Assembly (NCBI GenBank): GCA_943846615.1
Contig: OX044354.1
Span: 2,435,001 to 2,499,000, forward strand
Length of the DNA: 64,000 nucleotides
Direction: 5' to 3'
Source: an uncultured Amylibacter sp.
Lineage (GTDB): Bacteria; Pseudomonadota; Alphaproteobacteria; Rhodobacterales; Rhodobacteraceae
The number at the start of each line of letters is the position of its first letter. Within the stretch, counting starts at the first letter, position 1. Of the stretch, positions 29,937 to 38,501 are shown piece by piece. Under the pieces are notes generated by a model, which was not told where the DNA came from, made no database searches, and was given only the letters and a program-made list of their open reading frames with translations. Both the position numbers and the translations under genes were made by a program.

Positions 29937-30965
29937 TTACGCCGAGGATGATTTTGCCCAAAGGTTGATTTCCTCGTCGGTGGCGAATTTGTCTATTTCC
30001 GCTAATTCCGCGTCGGTGAAATCGAGATTATTGGTGGCGCCCACGCAATCCACGATTTGGGATGGTTTGGATGCCCCGATCAGGGCGGTGGTAACGCGTT
30101 CACCGCGCAGCACCCATGCGATGGCCATTTGGGCCAATGTTTGGCCGCGCGCGATGGCGATTTCGTTTAGGTTTTTGATTTTTGCGATGGCCGCATTGCT
30201 GAGGAAATCTGGGTTAAGGGATTTACCTTGGGTGGCGCGGGAATTTGGGGGGGTGCCGTTGAGGTATTTGTTGGTCAACAAGCCCTGGGCCAGTGGGGTG
30301 AAGGCGATGGAGCCGACGCCGTGAGTATCAAGGGTATCCAGCAGGCCATCGGTTTCGACCCAGCGGTTCAGCATATTATAGCTGGGTTGGTGGATCAAAC
30401 AGGGCGTGCCCAGATCGTTTAGAATTGCGACCGCTTCGGCCGTGCGTTTGGAATTATAGGATGAGATGCCCGCGTATAATGCGCGCCCAGAGCGTACGAT
30501 GTGATCCAATGCGCCCATGGTTTCCGCCAGCGGGGTGTCTGGGTCAAAGCGGTGCGAATAGAAAATATCGACATAATCCAACCCCATGCGTTTGAGGGAT
30601 TGATCGCACGATGCGATCAGGTATTTCCGGCTGCCAAATGCGCCATAGGGGCCAGGCCACATCATATAGCCTGCCTTAGAGCTGATGATCAGTTCGTCGC
30701 GGTGGTTTTTGAAATCGGTTTTCAGGATGGCACCAAAGGCGGTTTCCGCGCTGCCCGCTGGTGGGCCATAGTTATTGGCCAAATCGAAATGCGTGATGCC
30801 GTGATCGAATGCGGTTGTGCACAGGTCGTGTTTGGTTTGATGTGGTGTGTCATGGCCAAAGTTATGCCATAGTCCCAGTGATATGGCGGGGAGTTGAAGC
30901 CCCGAATTACCGCAACGCCTGTACGGCATCTGGGCATAGCGATCTGGGTTTGGGGCATAGGTCAT
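29937..30965 (-). CDS. Aldo/keto reductase, YghZ/Gpr-like
   Basis: NADPH-dependent reductase; close relatives (E. coli YghZ) reduce L-glyceraldehyde 3-phosphate and methylglyoxal. The 342-residue TIM-barrel protein has the tetrad in context: Asp and Tyr in THFDLANNYGPPAGSAE, Lys in LIISSKAGYMMWPGPYG, His in DIFYSHRFDPDTP. The MWPGPYGAFGSRKYL segment and SYNMLNRWVE are typical of this AKR14-like branch. Stands alone, divergent from the SDR gene. Confidence 0.9.
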   Translation of the reverse strand: MTYAPNPDRYAQMPYRRCGNSGLQLPAISLGLWHNFGHDTPHQTKHDLCTTAFDHGITHFDLANNYGPPAGSAETAFGAILKTDFKNHRDELIISSKAGYMMWPGPYGAFGSRKYLIASCDQSLKRMGLDYVDIFYSHRFDPDTPLAETMGALDHIVRSGRALYAGISSYNSKRTAEAVAILNDLGTPCLIHQPSYNMLNRWVETDGLLDTLDTHGVGSIAFTPLAQGLLTNKYLNGTPPNSRATQGKSLNPDFLSNAAIAKIKNLNEIAIARGQTLAQMAIAWVLRGERVTTALIGASKPSQIVDCVGATNNLDFTDAELAEIDKFATDEEINLWAKSSSA

Positions 30966-31059
30966 GAAAAATCCTCCGTTATTGAAAACTTAGCGTTGAG
31001 ATGGTGGGGTGACAAGGTGGCGTGTGGCGCGTAGGGTTTTGAGGAAACAGGAGAGTGTT

Positions 31060-31836
31060 ATGGATTTAGGGATCAAAGGGAAGCGCGCGTTGGTTTGTGC
31101 GTCGTCCAAAGGTTTGGGTTTTGGTTGTGCAGAAGCGTTGGCGCAGGCTGGTGTGGATGTGGTGATTTGTGCCCGCACACAAGCGCCGCTAGATGCGGCC
31201 AAGGCGAAGTTAGAAAGCTTGGGCGTGTCTGTGACAGCAGTGGCGGCGGATGTGACCAGCGACGAAGGTCGCGCGGCGGTGTTAGCGGCGGCGGGTGATG
31301 TTGATATTTTAGTAACAAATGCAGGTGGGCCGCCCCCCGGCAATTGGGCGGATTGGGAGCGTGAAGATTTCATGGCTGCAGTCGATGCCAATATGTTGAC
31401 GCCGATTATGTTGATCAAGGCCGTTTTGCCACACATGATTGATCAAAAATGGGGTCGGATTGTGAATATTACGAGCCAATATGTGAAGGGTCCAAGTGGA
31501 ATTTTGGGGCTGAGCAATACAGCGCGTGCGGGATTGACGGGATATGTGGCCGGAACCAGCCGTGATGTAGCGAAATTTGGTGTGACGATTAACAACTTGT
31601 TACCCGGTATTCATGGCACGGATCGTGCAGAGGCGTTGGATAATGGTTTAGCCGCCAAAGAGGGGCTGACGTTTGATGAGGCGCGGGCGAAACGTGCGGG
31701 CAGTATCCCTGCGGGCCGTTATGGTACCCAAGAGGAGTTTGGATCAACGTGCGCGTTTATGTGTTCGCAACATGCTGGTTTTATGGTGGGACAGAATGTC
31801 TTGCTGGATGGTGGCTTTATTGGGTGTACCATCTAG
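31060..31836 (+). CDS. Short-chain dehydrogenase/reductase with altered catalytic residues
   Basis: A 258-residue Rossmann-fold protein of the SDR family: cofactor motif CASSKGLGFGCAEAL, VTNAGGPPPG and IVNITSQYVKGP. The usual catalytic YxxxK is SNTAR, i.e. Tyr to Ser and Lys to Arg; the Ser of the triad is followed by QY. A subgroup annotated as FabG-like carries SN-x-A-R here, so the change is probably ancestral. The substrate is unknown. ATG at 31060 has AGGAGAG before it; the longer frame from 31009 has no site. Confidence 0.85.
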   Translation: MDLGIKGKRALVCASSKGLGFGCAEALAQAGVDVVICARTQAPLDAAKAKLESLGVSVTAVAADVTSDEGRAAVLAAAGDVDILVTNAGGPPPGNWADWEREDFMAAVDANMLTPIMLIKAVLPHMIDQKWGRIVNITSQYVKGPSGILGLSNTARAGLTGYVAGTSRDVAKFGVTINNLLPGIHGTDRAEALDNGLAAKEGLTFDEARAKRAGSIPAGRYGTQEEFGSTCAFMCSQHAGFMVGQNVLLDGGFIGCTI

Positions 31837-31867
31837 GCCACCTTCGGGCTGTATTTTAGCGAAATAT

Positions 31868-31906
31868 CTTGCGTTTGGTTTTGGTGATCCCTAGACCAAG
31901 CGCAAG
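31868..31906 (+). promoter_or_regulatory. Twelve-bp hairpin between SDR and SGNH genes
   Basis: CTTGCGTTTGGT (31868-31879) pairs with ACCAAGCGCAAG (31895-31906), with one T-G pair and a 15-base loop. There is no T-run after it. It is in the leader of the SGNH hydrolase gene. Confidence 0.35.
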
Positions 31907-31923
31907 GATCAAGTGAGAGTACC

Positions 31924-32646
31924 ATGCGCGTTTACAAAGAAGTGATTGCGGCCTTTTCCATAGGCCCGTTGATGTTTGCCCAAGGCATGTTAGTGCGCAA
32001 ATATGCAGCCGAGTTGCCAGAGGCGACAGGCCCGCGTGCGGGTGTTGTCGGTGAGGGTAAGCCGCTGCGTGTATTGGTATTAGGCGACAGTTCAGCCGCA
32101 GGCGTTGGCGTAGATACCCAAGACGAAGCGATTGCAGGGCAATTGGCGGCGCAACTGGCAGATCATTTTCAGGTGACGTGGGAGTTGTTGGCCAAGACAG
32201 GTGCGACGACGAAATCGCATACGCAGGCCTTGATCGAACAGGTAGAGGGCAAGTTTGATGCCGCGATGATCTGTTTGGGCGTGAATGATGTAACCCATGG
32301 TGTGAACCTAAAGGTGTGGTTGAAGCAACAGACGAAGTTGTTGGATATCCTCGAAGAGAAATTTGGTGTGCAGCAGATTTATGTATCTGGTGTGCCGCCC
32401 GTAAAGTATTTCCCGCTGTTACCACAGCCGCTGCGCTGGTTTTTGGGGCGTCGGGCGGATCGGTTTGATCATTGGTTGGCGGATTTGTTGGCGACGCGCC
32501 AGAATTGCCACCACATTCCATTGGCATTTCCCGATGATGCGTCGTTGATGGCATCCGATGGGTATCATCCCAAGGCGGGTGTTTACCAAGAGTGGGCCGG
32601 TTGGGTTGCTGATCGGATTAAGGTTAGTCGGGATTGGTTTAAGTAG
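31924..32646 (+). CDS. SGNH/GDSL-type hydrolase
   Basis: A 240-residue esterase-like protein with a hydrophobic N-terminus that may anchor or export it. Block I is LVLGDSSAAGVGV near residue 50 (GDSS with nucleophile Ser), block III CLGVNDVTHGV near 117, and block V ASDGYHPKAGVY with the catalytic Asp and His near 215. Substrate unknown; this family includes lysophospholipases and acyl esterases. The ATG has GTGAGAG upstream. Confidence 0.88.
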   Translation: MRVYKEVIAAFSIGPLMFAQGMLVRKYAAELPEATGPRAGVVGEGKPLRVLVLGDSSAAGVGVDTQDEAIAGQLAAQLADHFQVTWELLAKTGATTKSHTQALIEQVEGKFDAAMICLGVNDVTHGVNLKVWLKQQTKLLDILEEKFGVQQIYVSGVPPVKYFPLLPQPLRWFLGRRADRFDHWLADLLATRQNCHHIPLAFPDDASLMASDGYHPKAGVYQEWAGWVADRIKVSRDWFK

Positions 32647-32787
32647 GTTTCAAAGCAAGCCGCTAAGCCCTCGTTTTTAGAACTTTTTACGCGATGAAAT
32701 ATCAATTCACAGTTTTGTCAGAGGTGCAGGGGTATCTTTGCGCCACTGATCTGCTAAACGCGTTCAAAGACATCTTGGGGGATACTT

Positions 32788-34182
32788 ATGTCATTGATTG
32801 CGAGCCCGTGGGCGTTGGTTTTGTTTGTGGGTGTTATCAGCCTGTTTAGTTTGGCGATGTCGCGGCGTTCCGTTACCGTTGAGGGTTTCTTTGCGGGGGC
32901 CAGTGCGGGGCAAGAGCCCGGTTTGTGGACGTTGGTTTTGAGCCAAGTGACCACCTGGATTTTTGCACGATCATTGATGAATTCAGCGATTTTGGGGTAT
33001 TTTTATGGGATGCCCGGAACGTTGGCATATGCCACGTATTATCTGTCATTTTTAACCGGTGGTTTTATTGTTTCGCGTATTCGCGCCGAACATGCGGGAT
33101 CGGTTCAAGATTGGTTGGGTGATCATTTTGGCACGTTGGGACATTGGACATATAATGTAGTGGTTGCGTTACGATTATTGTCCGAGGTGTTTGCGAATTT
33201 GATCGTTGTGGGTTTGATTTTTGCCGCTGCGTTTCCCGAATTTGAACAGGCCAGCATGATTGCGATTGTGGCGCTGGCGTTGGTTGGGTTGGTGTATTCC
33301 GCACGTGGTGGATTACAGGCCAGTTTGCGTACGGATGTTTTGCAGATGGTGATCTTTTTGGTGGTGTTTATCGTGGCCTTTGGGATCATGATTTCAGCGT
33401 CTGATTTTTCGTTTTCCGCCGTGATGGGCGCGCAGGGTGTACATGAGCAGGGCACGCGACCCGGTTGGGTTTTGGTTGTTGTGGCGCTGTTGCAGGTGCT
33501 GTCGTATCCCGCGCATGATCCGGTGATGATGGACCGTGGGTTTATTGCGGATCGTGGGCGTACGAATGCCAGTTTTGGTTGGGCGTTTGTGATTTCGACG
33601 TTGTGTATTTTCGGGTTCGGGATGTTTGGTATTCAGGCGGGTTTGATTGGCGCGGGGTATGAGAACCAGTTGTTGGGCACGTGGCAGGGGATGTTTGGGC
33701 CGTTTGTGTTTTTCATGTTGATGTGCTCACTGTTGGTGTCTGCGGTCAGTACGTTGGACAGCGCGCTGGCGAGTTCGGCGCGGTTGGTGATTGATGAATG
33801 GAATATCGGTGCGCGGTCGGTGGCGAATGGGCGTTGGGCGATGGTTTTGTTTATGATTGGCGGGGTTTTATTGACGCTGTTCCCGAATAAGACGTTGTTC
33901 GATGCGGTTGCGGTTACCGGCACGGCGAGCATGTTTTTGACGCCTGTGATGGCGGTTACGTTTATGGGTGGTCGCGTGCCGCGCTGGGCGTATTTGGTTT
34001 CGTGGGTTGCGGCGATGCTGGGTGCGGCGGCGTATATGTATCGCGGTACAGAATTGGTGGCGGGGATTGTGCCCGGTGCGCATAAGTATGATCAGTTGTT
34101 GTGTATCTGCTGTGTGGTGCTGGCGGTTGGGTTTGTGGCCTGTGTTTTGGGGGCGTTGATCAATCGGCGTGTTGAACCCTAG
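32788..34182 (+). CDS. Sodium:solute symporter family protein
   Basis: A 464-residue membrane protein of the SSS (LeuT-fold) family with about 12-13 helices. Family features are VEGFFAGASAGQEPGLWTLV at the first helix, QVTTWIFARSL, the ARGGLQASLRTDVLQMVIF stretch near residue 172 and the conserved DSALASSARLV near 325. The substrate is not evident. GGGGGAT before the ATG serves as ribosome-binding site. A strong terminator follows the gene. Confidence 0.9.
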   Translation: MSLIASPWALVLFVGVISLFSLAMSRRSVTVEGFFAGASAGQEPGLWTLVLSQVTTWIFARSLMNSAILGYFYGMPGTLAYATYYLSFLTGGFIVSRIRAEHAGSVQDWLGDHFGTLGHWTYNVVVALRLLSEVFANLIVVGLIFAAAFPEFEQASMIAIVALALVGLVYSARGGLQASLRTDVLQMVIFLVVFIVAFGIMISASDFSFSAVMGAQGVHEQGTRPGWVLVVVALLQVLSYPAHDPVMMDRGFIADRGRTNASFGWAFVISTLCIFGFGMFGIQAGLIGAGYENQLLGTWQGMFGPFVFFMLMCSLLVSAVSTLDSALASSARLVIDEWNIGARSVANGRWAMVLFMIGGVLLTLFPNKTLFDAVAVTGTASMFLTPVMAVTFMGGRVPRWAYLVSWVAAMLGAAAYMYRGTELVAGIVPGAHKYDQLLCICCVVLAVGFVACVLGALINRRVEP

Positions 34183-34210
34183 GGTTGTAAAAAATAGTGT
34201 ATTGCGTTTG

Positions 34211-34242
34211 ACTGTCCCAAAGTGATTTGGGGCAGTTTTTTT
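34211..34242 (+). terminator. Rho-independent terminator after the symporter gene
   Basis: ACTGTCCCAAA (34211-34221) pairs with TTTGGGGCAGT (34226-34236), loop GTGA, then seven T at 34236-34242. The T-run ends exactly at the ATG of the next gene, so it also acts as a barrier or attenuator for that gene. Confidence 0.85.
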
Positions 34243-35070
34243 ATGGAATTTTATAGGCCGACGTTGGATGAGATTATTCGCAAGCGCCGTAAGGCGTTGA
34301 CGAGCGCCGAGAAGCGGTTGTTGGACTGTTGTAAGACAGGGGAATGGGCGCATCTTGGAATGACGGTGCCCGATGCGCCAACGGACGCGAATGAAATTGA
34401 TGCGGCGTTGATACGGTTTTTGATGTTAGGAGGGGATGGGCAACATATCAATTCAACTGAAATTTCTGTCATAGGGGCATACATTTCGGGTGTGTTAAAT
34501 TTTGAGGGCTGTGAAACATCAGCCTCATTGTTTTTATTCAACGTTAGAATGATGACCGCACCAAATTTCAAGAATTCACGTCTGGTGAGCTTAACCGTGA
34601 GTGGCGGGTATTTTCCAGGTCTCTTGGGGTCAAAGGTATTTGTGACGCAAGATGTCAGATTGCATGGGGGCGCTCATTTTGACGGGAAGGTCGATTTATC
34701 TGGGGCATGCATAGAGGGCATTTTTGATAGTGCATATTGTACGTTTCGAAGCGGAAATCAGGATGCCTTGGATTGCGAAGGTTTAGTCGTTCGTGAAGGT
34801 GTTTCGTTATCCGAGGGCGTATGTGTTTTCGGTTGTGTAAGGCTTCGAGATGCAAAGATTGGGGGGCTGAATTTGAACAACGCTGCATTCGATGGTGAAG
34901 GACACACGGCATTAAATTGCGAGGGTCTTGAGGTCGCGGGGAATGTGCATATTCGACATGGCTTCCAGCCTAAAGGGGAAGTGCGGTTTCATCGAGCGAA
35001 AATAAAGGGCACGTTGGTTTGTGAAAACCGTGCGGAGTATAAAAAGTACTTCGAACAACTGACTGCATAG
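34243..35070 (+). CDS. Short beta-helix protein (pentapeptide-like repeats)
   Basis: A 275-residue protein of unknown function. From residue ~70 it has repeating units such as GVLNFEGCE, GKVDLSGACIEGIF, ALDCEGLVVREGVSLSEG and GEVRFHRAKIKGTL, each about 20 residues, suggesting a right-handed beta-helix. From memory this resembles the N-terminal part of large 'membrane-associated oxidoreductase'-like proteins but lacks their membrane end. The ATG directly follows a terminator T-run and has only GGGG 10 bases upstream, so expression must come by readthrough or from an unseen promoter. Confidence 0.65.
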   Translation: MEFYRPTLDEIIRKRRKALTSAEKRLLDCCKTGEWAHLGMTVPDAPTDANEIDAALIRFLMLGGDGQHINSTEISVIGAYISGVLNFEGCETSASLFLFNVRMMTAPNFKNSRLVSLTVSGGYFPGLLGSKVFVTQDVRLHGGAHFDGKVDLSGACIEGIFDSAYCTFRSGNQDALDCEGLVVREGVSLSEGVCVFGCVRLRDAKIGGLNLNNAAFDGEGHTALNCEGLEVAGNVHIRHGFQPKGEVRFHRAKIKGTLVCENRAEYKKYFEQLTA

Positions 35071-35195
35071 GGTTGGGGGTTTTGGCGGTAATTATTGAGC
35101 GTAAGGAGTATGTCTAGGACTTGGCATCTGCAAAAATCGCTGGTATGCCCGATTATACCCGATGAATTCAGTCGGGAAGTAAGCCAGAGGCCGCC

Positions 35196-36284
35196 TTGAT
35201 TGATCAATCGATACAGCTTGAATTGCGCGATATTGCGCGCAGCTTTGGTGGGCGGCGTGTGGTTGATGGGGTTTCGATCAGTTTGAAGTCGGGGCAGGTG
35301 ACGTGCCTGTTGGGGCCGTCTGGTTGTGGGAAATCAACCACGTTGCGCATTGCCGCCGGTGTGGATCGTCAAGACGGCGGTGAGGTTTGGGTTGATGGCA
35401 ATCTGTGCAGTGGTGCGGATTTCCATGAGCCGCCAGAGGCGCGTGGCATTGGGTTGATGTTTCAGGATTTCGCGTTGTTTCCGCATTTAAATGTGATGCG
35501 CAATGTGTGTTTTGGATTAAATGGTTCCAAGGCTGAGAAGTTGGCGCGTGGGCGTGATATGTTAGAGCGTGTTGGTCTGTTGGATATGGCGGATCAATTT
35601 CCCCATCAACTGTCTGGTGGTGAGCAACAGCGGGTGGCGTTGGCGCGTGCATTGGCGCCTAGCCCACGTGTTTTATTGATGGACGAGCCATTTTCGGGAT
35701 TGGACAATCGTTTGCGTGATGATGTGCGTGATGCGACGTTGGAGTTGTTAAAGGCCGAGGGCACCGCCGTTTTATTGGTGACGCACGAGCCAGAGGAAGC
35801 CATGCGCATGGCGGATCAGATTGCGTTGATGCGCCGTGGACAGATTGTGCAGGTTGGTGCGCCGTATAATATTTATAACGCCCCCGTGGATCGTAAGGCG
35901 GCGGCGTTTTTCAGTGATATTAATGTGATTTCGGGTGTCTGTGATGGCGCGTTGACAGAGACGCCGTTTGGGGCGTTTTTGACGCCTGGATACGCGGATG
36001 GATCGGATGTGGACATTGTGATCCGCCCCCAGCATTTGAAAATTGATTTTGATCGTCAGGGGCGTGGCCCAAATCCAACCCCCCAAGAAGGCACACCCGC
36101 GCGTGGTGTCGTGATGCGATCGCGGTTCATCGGCCATAATTCGCTGGTTGAATTTGCGATGGATTATGAAGATGTTTGTTTGAAAGTGACCGTGCCTGGC
36201 GTGTTTTTACCCAAGCCCGATACGGTTTTATGGCTGTCTGTAAGACGTGATCGGTGCTTTGTCTTTGCACAGGATGATCTGTGA
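35196..36284 (+). CDS. ABC transporter ATP-binding protein, FbpC/PotA-like (orphan)
   Basis: A 362-residue importer ATPase: Walker A GPSGCGKSTT, Q-loop MFQDFALFPH, signature LSGGEQQRVALARAL, Walker B VLLMDEPFSGLD and H-loop VTHEPEEAM, plus a C-terminal TOBE-like domain from about residue 240. This type serves ferric iron, thiamine or polyamine importers. No permease or binding protein lies nearby, so its partners must be elsewhere. The start is TTG at 35196 with AGAGG 5 bases before it. Confidence 0.88.
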   Translation: MIDQSIQLELRDIARSFGGRRVVDGVSISLKSGQVTCLLGPSGCGKSTTLRIAAGVDRQDGGEVWVDGNLCSGADFHEPPEARGIGLMFQDFALFPHLNVMRNVCFGLNGSKAEKLARGRDMLERVGLLDMADQFPHQLSGGEQQRVALARALAPSPRVLLMDEPFSGLDNRLRDDVRDATLELLKAEGTAVLLVTHEPEEAMRMADQIALMRRGQIVQVGAPYNIYNAPVDRKAAAFFSDINVISGVCDGALTETPFGAFLTPGYADGSDVDIVIRPQHLKIDFDRQGRGPNPTPQEGTPARGVVMRSRFIGHNSLVEFAMDYEDVCLKVTVPGVFLPKPDTVLWLSVRRDRCFVFAQDDL

Positions 36285-36295
36285 TCATTATCACT
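36280..36295 (+). promoter_or_regulatory. CRP/FNR-type palindrome
   Basis: TGTGA-TCATTA-TCACT at 36280-36295 overlaps the stop of the ABC gene. It matches the TGTGA-N6-TCACA pattern of CRP-family regulators with one mismatch; the core GTGAT-N4-ATCAC also fits an FNR-like site. It lies about 105 bases before the next gene. Confidence 0.4.
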
Positions 36296-36334
36296 ATTTT
36301 CACGATCAAAAATATGTTAAAAGCAGTTAAACGA

Positions 36335-36370
36335 CCCTGAAAAAGGGAATCGCGGGGCATGTTCCCCGCG
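36335..36370 (+). promoter_or_regulatory. Two consecutive hairpins before the 92-residue protein gene
   Basis: CCCT (36335-36338) with AGGG (36344-36347), then a strong CGCGGGG (36351-36357) with CCCCGCG (36364-36370). No T-run follows. They could end the ABC transcript or form a leader for the gene at 36401. Confidence 0.4.
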
Positions 36371-36400
36371 CTGTAACAATTTTATGACGTGGAATTTGCC

Positions 36401-36679
36401 ATGTTTGGGATATCCAATGAAGAGGATTTTCAGCGGTTTCATCGCGAGAATCTGGTAAAGATTGCCGAAATCAATAAGGAATTCGGTTTAAATGATGGGA
36501 ATGGCGGCTTCTTGACGAAGCGGCGTGCGGGGCGTGTTTTGCAGCGTGCGGTGAATCGTGAGGCTGGCAAGTATGGTTTACGCTATAATTTGCAGGGGCA
36601 TTTCATGAATACTGGTACGCATACGTTCGAGTATGATGAGAATGTGCATCCCATCAAGGTTAAGGCGCGCCGTAGCTGA
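36401..36679 (+). CDS. Small conserved-looking protein of unknown function
   Basis: A 92-residue basic, soluble protein (MFGISNEEDFQRFHRENLVK; KRRAGRVLQRAVNREAGKYG; HPIKVKARRS). No membrane segment or known motif. ATG at 36401 is preferred, with GGA 7 bases upstream; an in-frame GTG at 36389 would add MEFA. It is preceded by hairpins and a CRP/FNR-like palindrome, and lies upstream of tatA. Could be nucleic-acid binding because of its basic stretches, but that is a guess. Confidence 0.6.
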   Translation: MFGISNEEDFQRFHRENLVKIAEINKEFGLNDGNGGFLTKRRAGRVLQRAVNREAGKYGLRYNLQGHFMNTGTHTFEYDENVHPIKVKARRS

Positions 36680-36821
36680 GCGTTCTTGTGTGAAATCAAG
36701 ATTTGTACGTGTTTTTACGTCGCAGATCACGTTTTCAATTTGAACTTTGGCCAAAAACCACTAAGTGTTGTGCGGGAACGTAATTTCGAGCGCTATGCGC
36801 TTGGTACAATGGAGAATACAC

Positions 36822-37070
36822 ATGTACACGACACTGACACCTCTTTTCATCCAAAACATTGGTCTGCCTGGCATGTTGCTGATCGCAGTTGTTGTTTTGG
36901 TGATGTTTGGCCGCGGTAAGATTTCAAGCCTGATGGGCGAAGTTGGCAAAGGCATCACAGCGTTCAAAAAGGGCGTATCTGAAGGCAAAGAAGAAATGGA
37001 AGCATCATTGGAAGATGCATCTGAGGCTGCCAAAGATGTGACGCCTGACGACACTAAAACAAAATCATAA
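36822..37070 (+). CDS. tatA: Sec-independent protein translocase subunit TatA
   Basis: Forms the oligomeric pore-like element of twin-arginine translocation. The 82-residue protein has the N-terminal helix ([19 protein letters not shown]), the FGRGKI hinge, an amphipathic helix ([14 protein letters not shown]) and an acidic tail ending DDTKTKS. ATG at 36822 follows GGAGA at 36811-36815; longer frames have no site. tatB starts 9 bases after the stop. Confidence 0.93.
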   Translation: MYTTLTPLFIQNIGLPGMLLIAVVVLVMFGRGKISSLMGEVGKGITAFKKGVSEGKEEMEASLEDASEAAKDVTPDDTKTKS

Positions 37071-37079
37071 GATAATCTG

Positions 37080-37622
37080 ATGCTTGATATTGGCATGTCC
37101 GAGATGGTTGTCATCGGGGTGGTCGCGTTAATCGTGGTCGGCCCGAAGGATTTACCACAGATGTTTCGCAAAGTGGGTACATTCGTGGGCAAGGCCCGTG
37201 GTATGGCCCGCGATTTTCAATCCGCCATGCATGATGCGGCCGATGCGTCGGGTGTGAACGATATCAAGTCCAGTTTTGATCAAGCATCCAGCTTGAAAGA
37301 TTTGGGACTGGATAATCTGGAAGCGCATTCATCGTATAGTTCTGATTTGAAGCCAGCGGCGGATGTTCCATCCGTTAAGCCACCTGCCGAGGTGACCAAG
37401 AAATTGGCAGCCAAGAAGAAGGCGGCGGAAAAAGCAGCCAAAGCGAAAGCGGCGGCGGAAAAGAAGGCGGCAGAAAAGCCAGCGGCGAAGAAAAAGCCTG
37501 CTGCGAAGAAGGCAGCAACTAAGACGGCGACGAAGAAACCCGCCGCGAAAAAAGCGCCAGCCAAAAAGACGACAGCAAAGAAAACCGCGGCCAAGAAGCC
37601 AGCGGCGAAGAAAGCCACATAA
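37080..37622 (+). CDS. tatB: Sec-independent protein translocase subunit TatB with histone-like tail
   Basis: With TatC forms the receptor for twin-arginine signal peptides. Residues 1-60 are typical (MLDIGMSEMVVIGVVALIVVG, GPKDLPQMFRKVG and the amphipathic helix). The last ~70 residues (from ~110) are almost only Lys, Ala, Pro and Thr in KPAAKK units, much like the linker of the membrane protein after nuoE and unlike ordinary TatB tails. The tail should be cytoplasmic. tatC starts directly after the stop. Confidence 0.93.
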   Translation: MLDIGMSEMVVIGVVALIVVGPKDLPQMFRKVGTFVGKARGMARDFQSAMHDAADASGVNDIKSSFDQASSLKDLGLDNLEAHSSYSSDLKPAADVPSVKPPAEVTKKLAAKKKAAEKAAKAKAAAEKKAAEKPAAKKKPAAKKAATKTATKKPAAKKAPAKKTTAKKTAAKKPAAKKAT

Positions 37623-38501
37623 ATGACCGATACGAACACCGAGAATGATCATGTCGAGGCAAGCGCCGCGCCGTTGATCGAGCATTTGGCAGAATTACGC
37701 ACGCGTTTGATCCGCTGCGTTATTGCATTAATGGTTGGTGTTTTGGTTATCTTTTTCTTTGCGGAGCCACTACTGGATTTTTTGGTACGTCCATTGGCAA
37801 AGATTTTGATTGAATATGGTCAAGATCCGACGTTGATTTTCACCTCCCCACAAGAGAAGTTTTTCGCCCTGTTCCGTATTGCGTTTTTGGGCGGCTTTAT
37901 GGTGGCCTTCCCCGTGATTGCCTATCAGTTGTGGCGGTTTGTGGCACCTGGTCTGTATAAAAACGAGAAGGGCGCGTTCCTGCCATTTATCATTGCATCA
38001 CCGATGTTGTTTTTGCTGGGTTCAGCATTTGCGCATTACGTTGTGACACCCTTGGCGATGCGGTTTTTCATTGGGTTTGCGGATATTATTCCCGCCATCA
38101 GCGAGGCGTTGACGGCTGGAGATGTGGATGTTGTGGTTGATGCGGCAGAGCCGACATATGTGATTTTACCGTCGATCAAGGAATCGTTGGATTTGACGTT
38201 GAAGTTTATTTTCGCCTTTGGTTTGTGTTTCCAATTGCCTGTATTATTGACGTTGTTGGGCATGGCGGGGATCGTTTCATCCGAAGGTTTGCGCGATATG
38301 CGCAAATATGCGGTTGTCGGAATTTTGGTTCTGGCCGCAGTTGTGACGCCACCTGATGTCATTACACAAGTGATCCTGTTTACCGTTGTTTACATGCTGT
38401 ACGAGATTTCTATCTGGTTGGTGCAAGCCGTGGAGAAGAAGCGGAATGCGCGTTTGCGTGCCGAGGGGTACTTTGACGACGAGCTGGACGGCGAAGAGTG
38501 A
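37623..38501 (+). CDS. tatC: Sec-independent protein translocase subunit TatC
   Basis: Six-helix core of the Tat translocase that recognises the twin-arginine motif. The 292-residue protein begins APLIEHLAELRTRLIRC, has the FTSPQEKFFALFRIAFLGG segment near residue 76, and a periplasmic insert of about 20 residues (SEALTAGDVDVVVDAAEP) within the third loop, typical of alphaproteobacteria. Its stop overlaps the DUF815 ATPase gene. Confidence 0.96.
   Translation: MTDTNTENDHVEASAAPLIEHLAELRTRLIRCVIALMVGVLVIFFFAEPLLDFLVRPLAKILIEYGQDPTLIFTSPQEKFFALFRIAFLGGFMVAFPVIAYQLWRFVAPGLYKNEKGAFLPFIIASPMLFLLGSAFAHYVVTPLAMRFFIGFADIIPAISEALTAGDVDVVVDAAEPTYVILPSIKESLDLTLKFIFAFGLCFQLPVLLTLLGMAGIVSSEGLRDMRKYAVVGILVLAAVVTPPDVITQVILFTVVYMLYEISIWLVQAVEKKRNARLRAEGYFDDELDGEE

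Noticed and set aside
35110..35199. A 29-codon frame overlapping the TTG start of the ABC ATPase
   Set aside because: GGAG is only 1 base from its ATG, too close for normal initiation; no other support.
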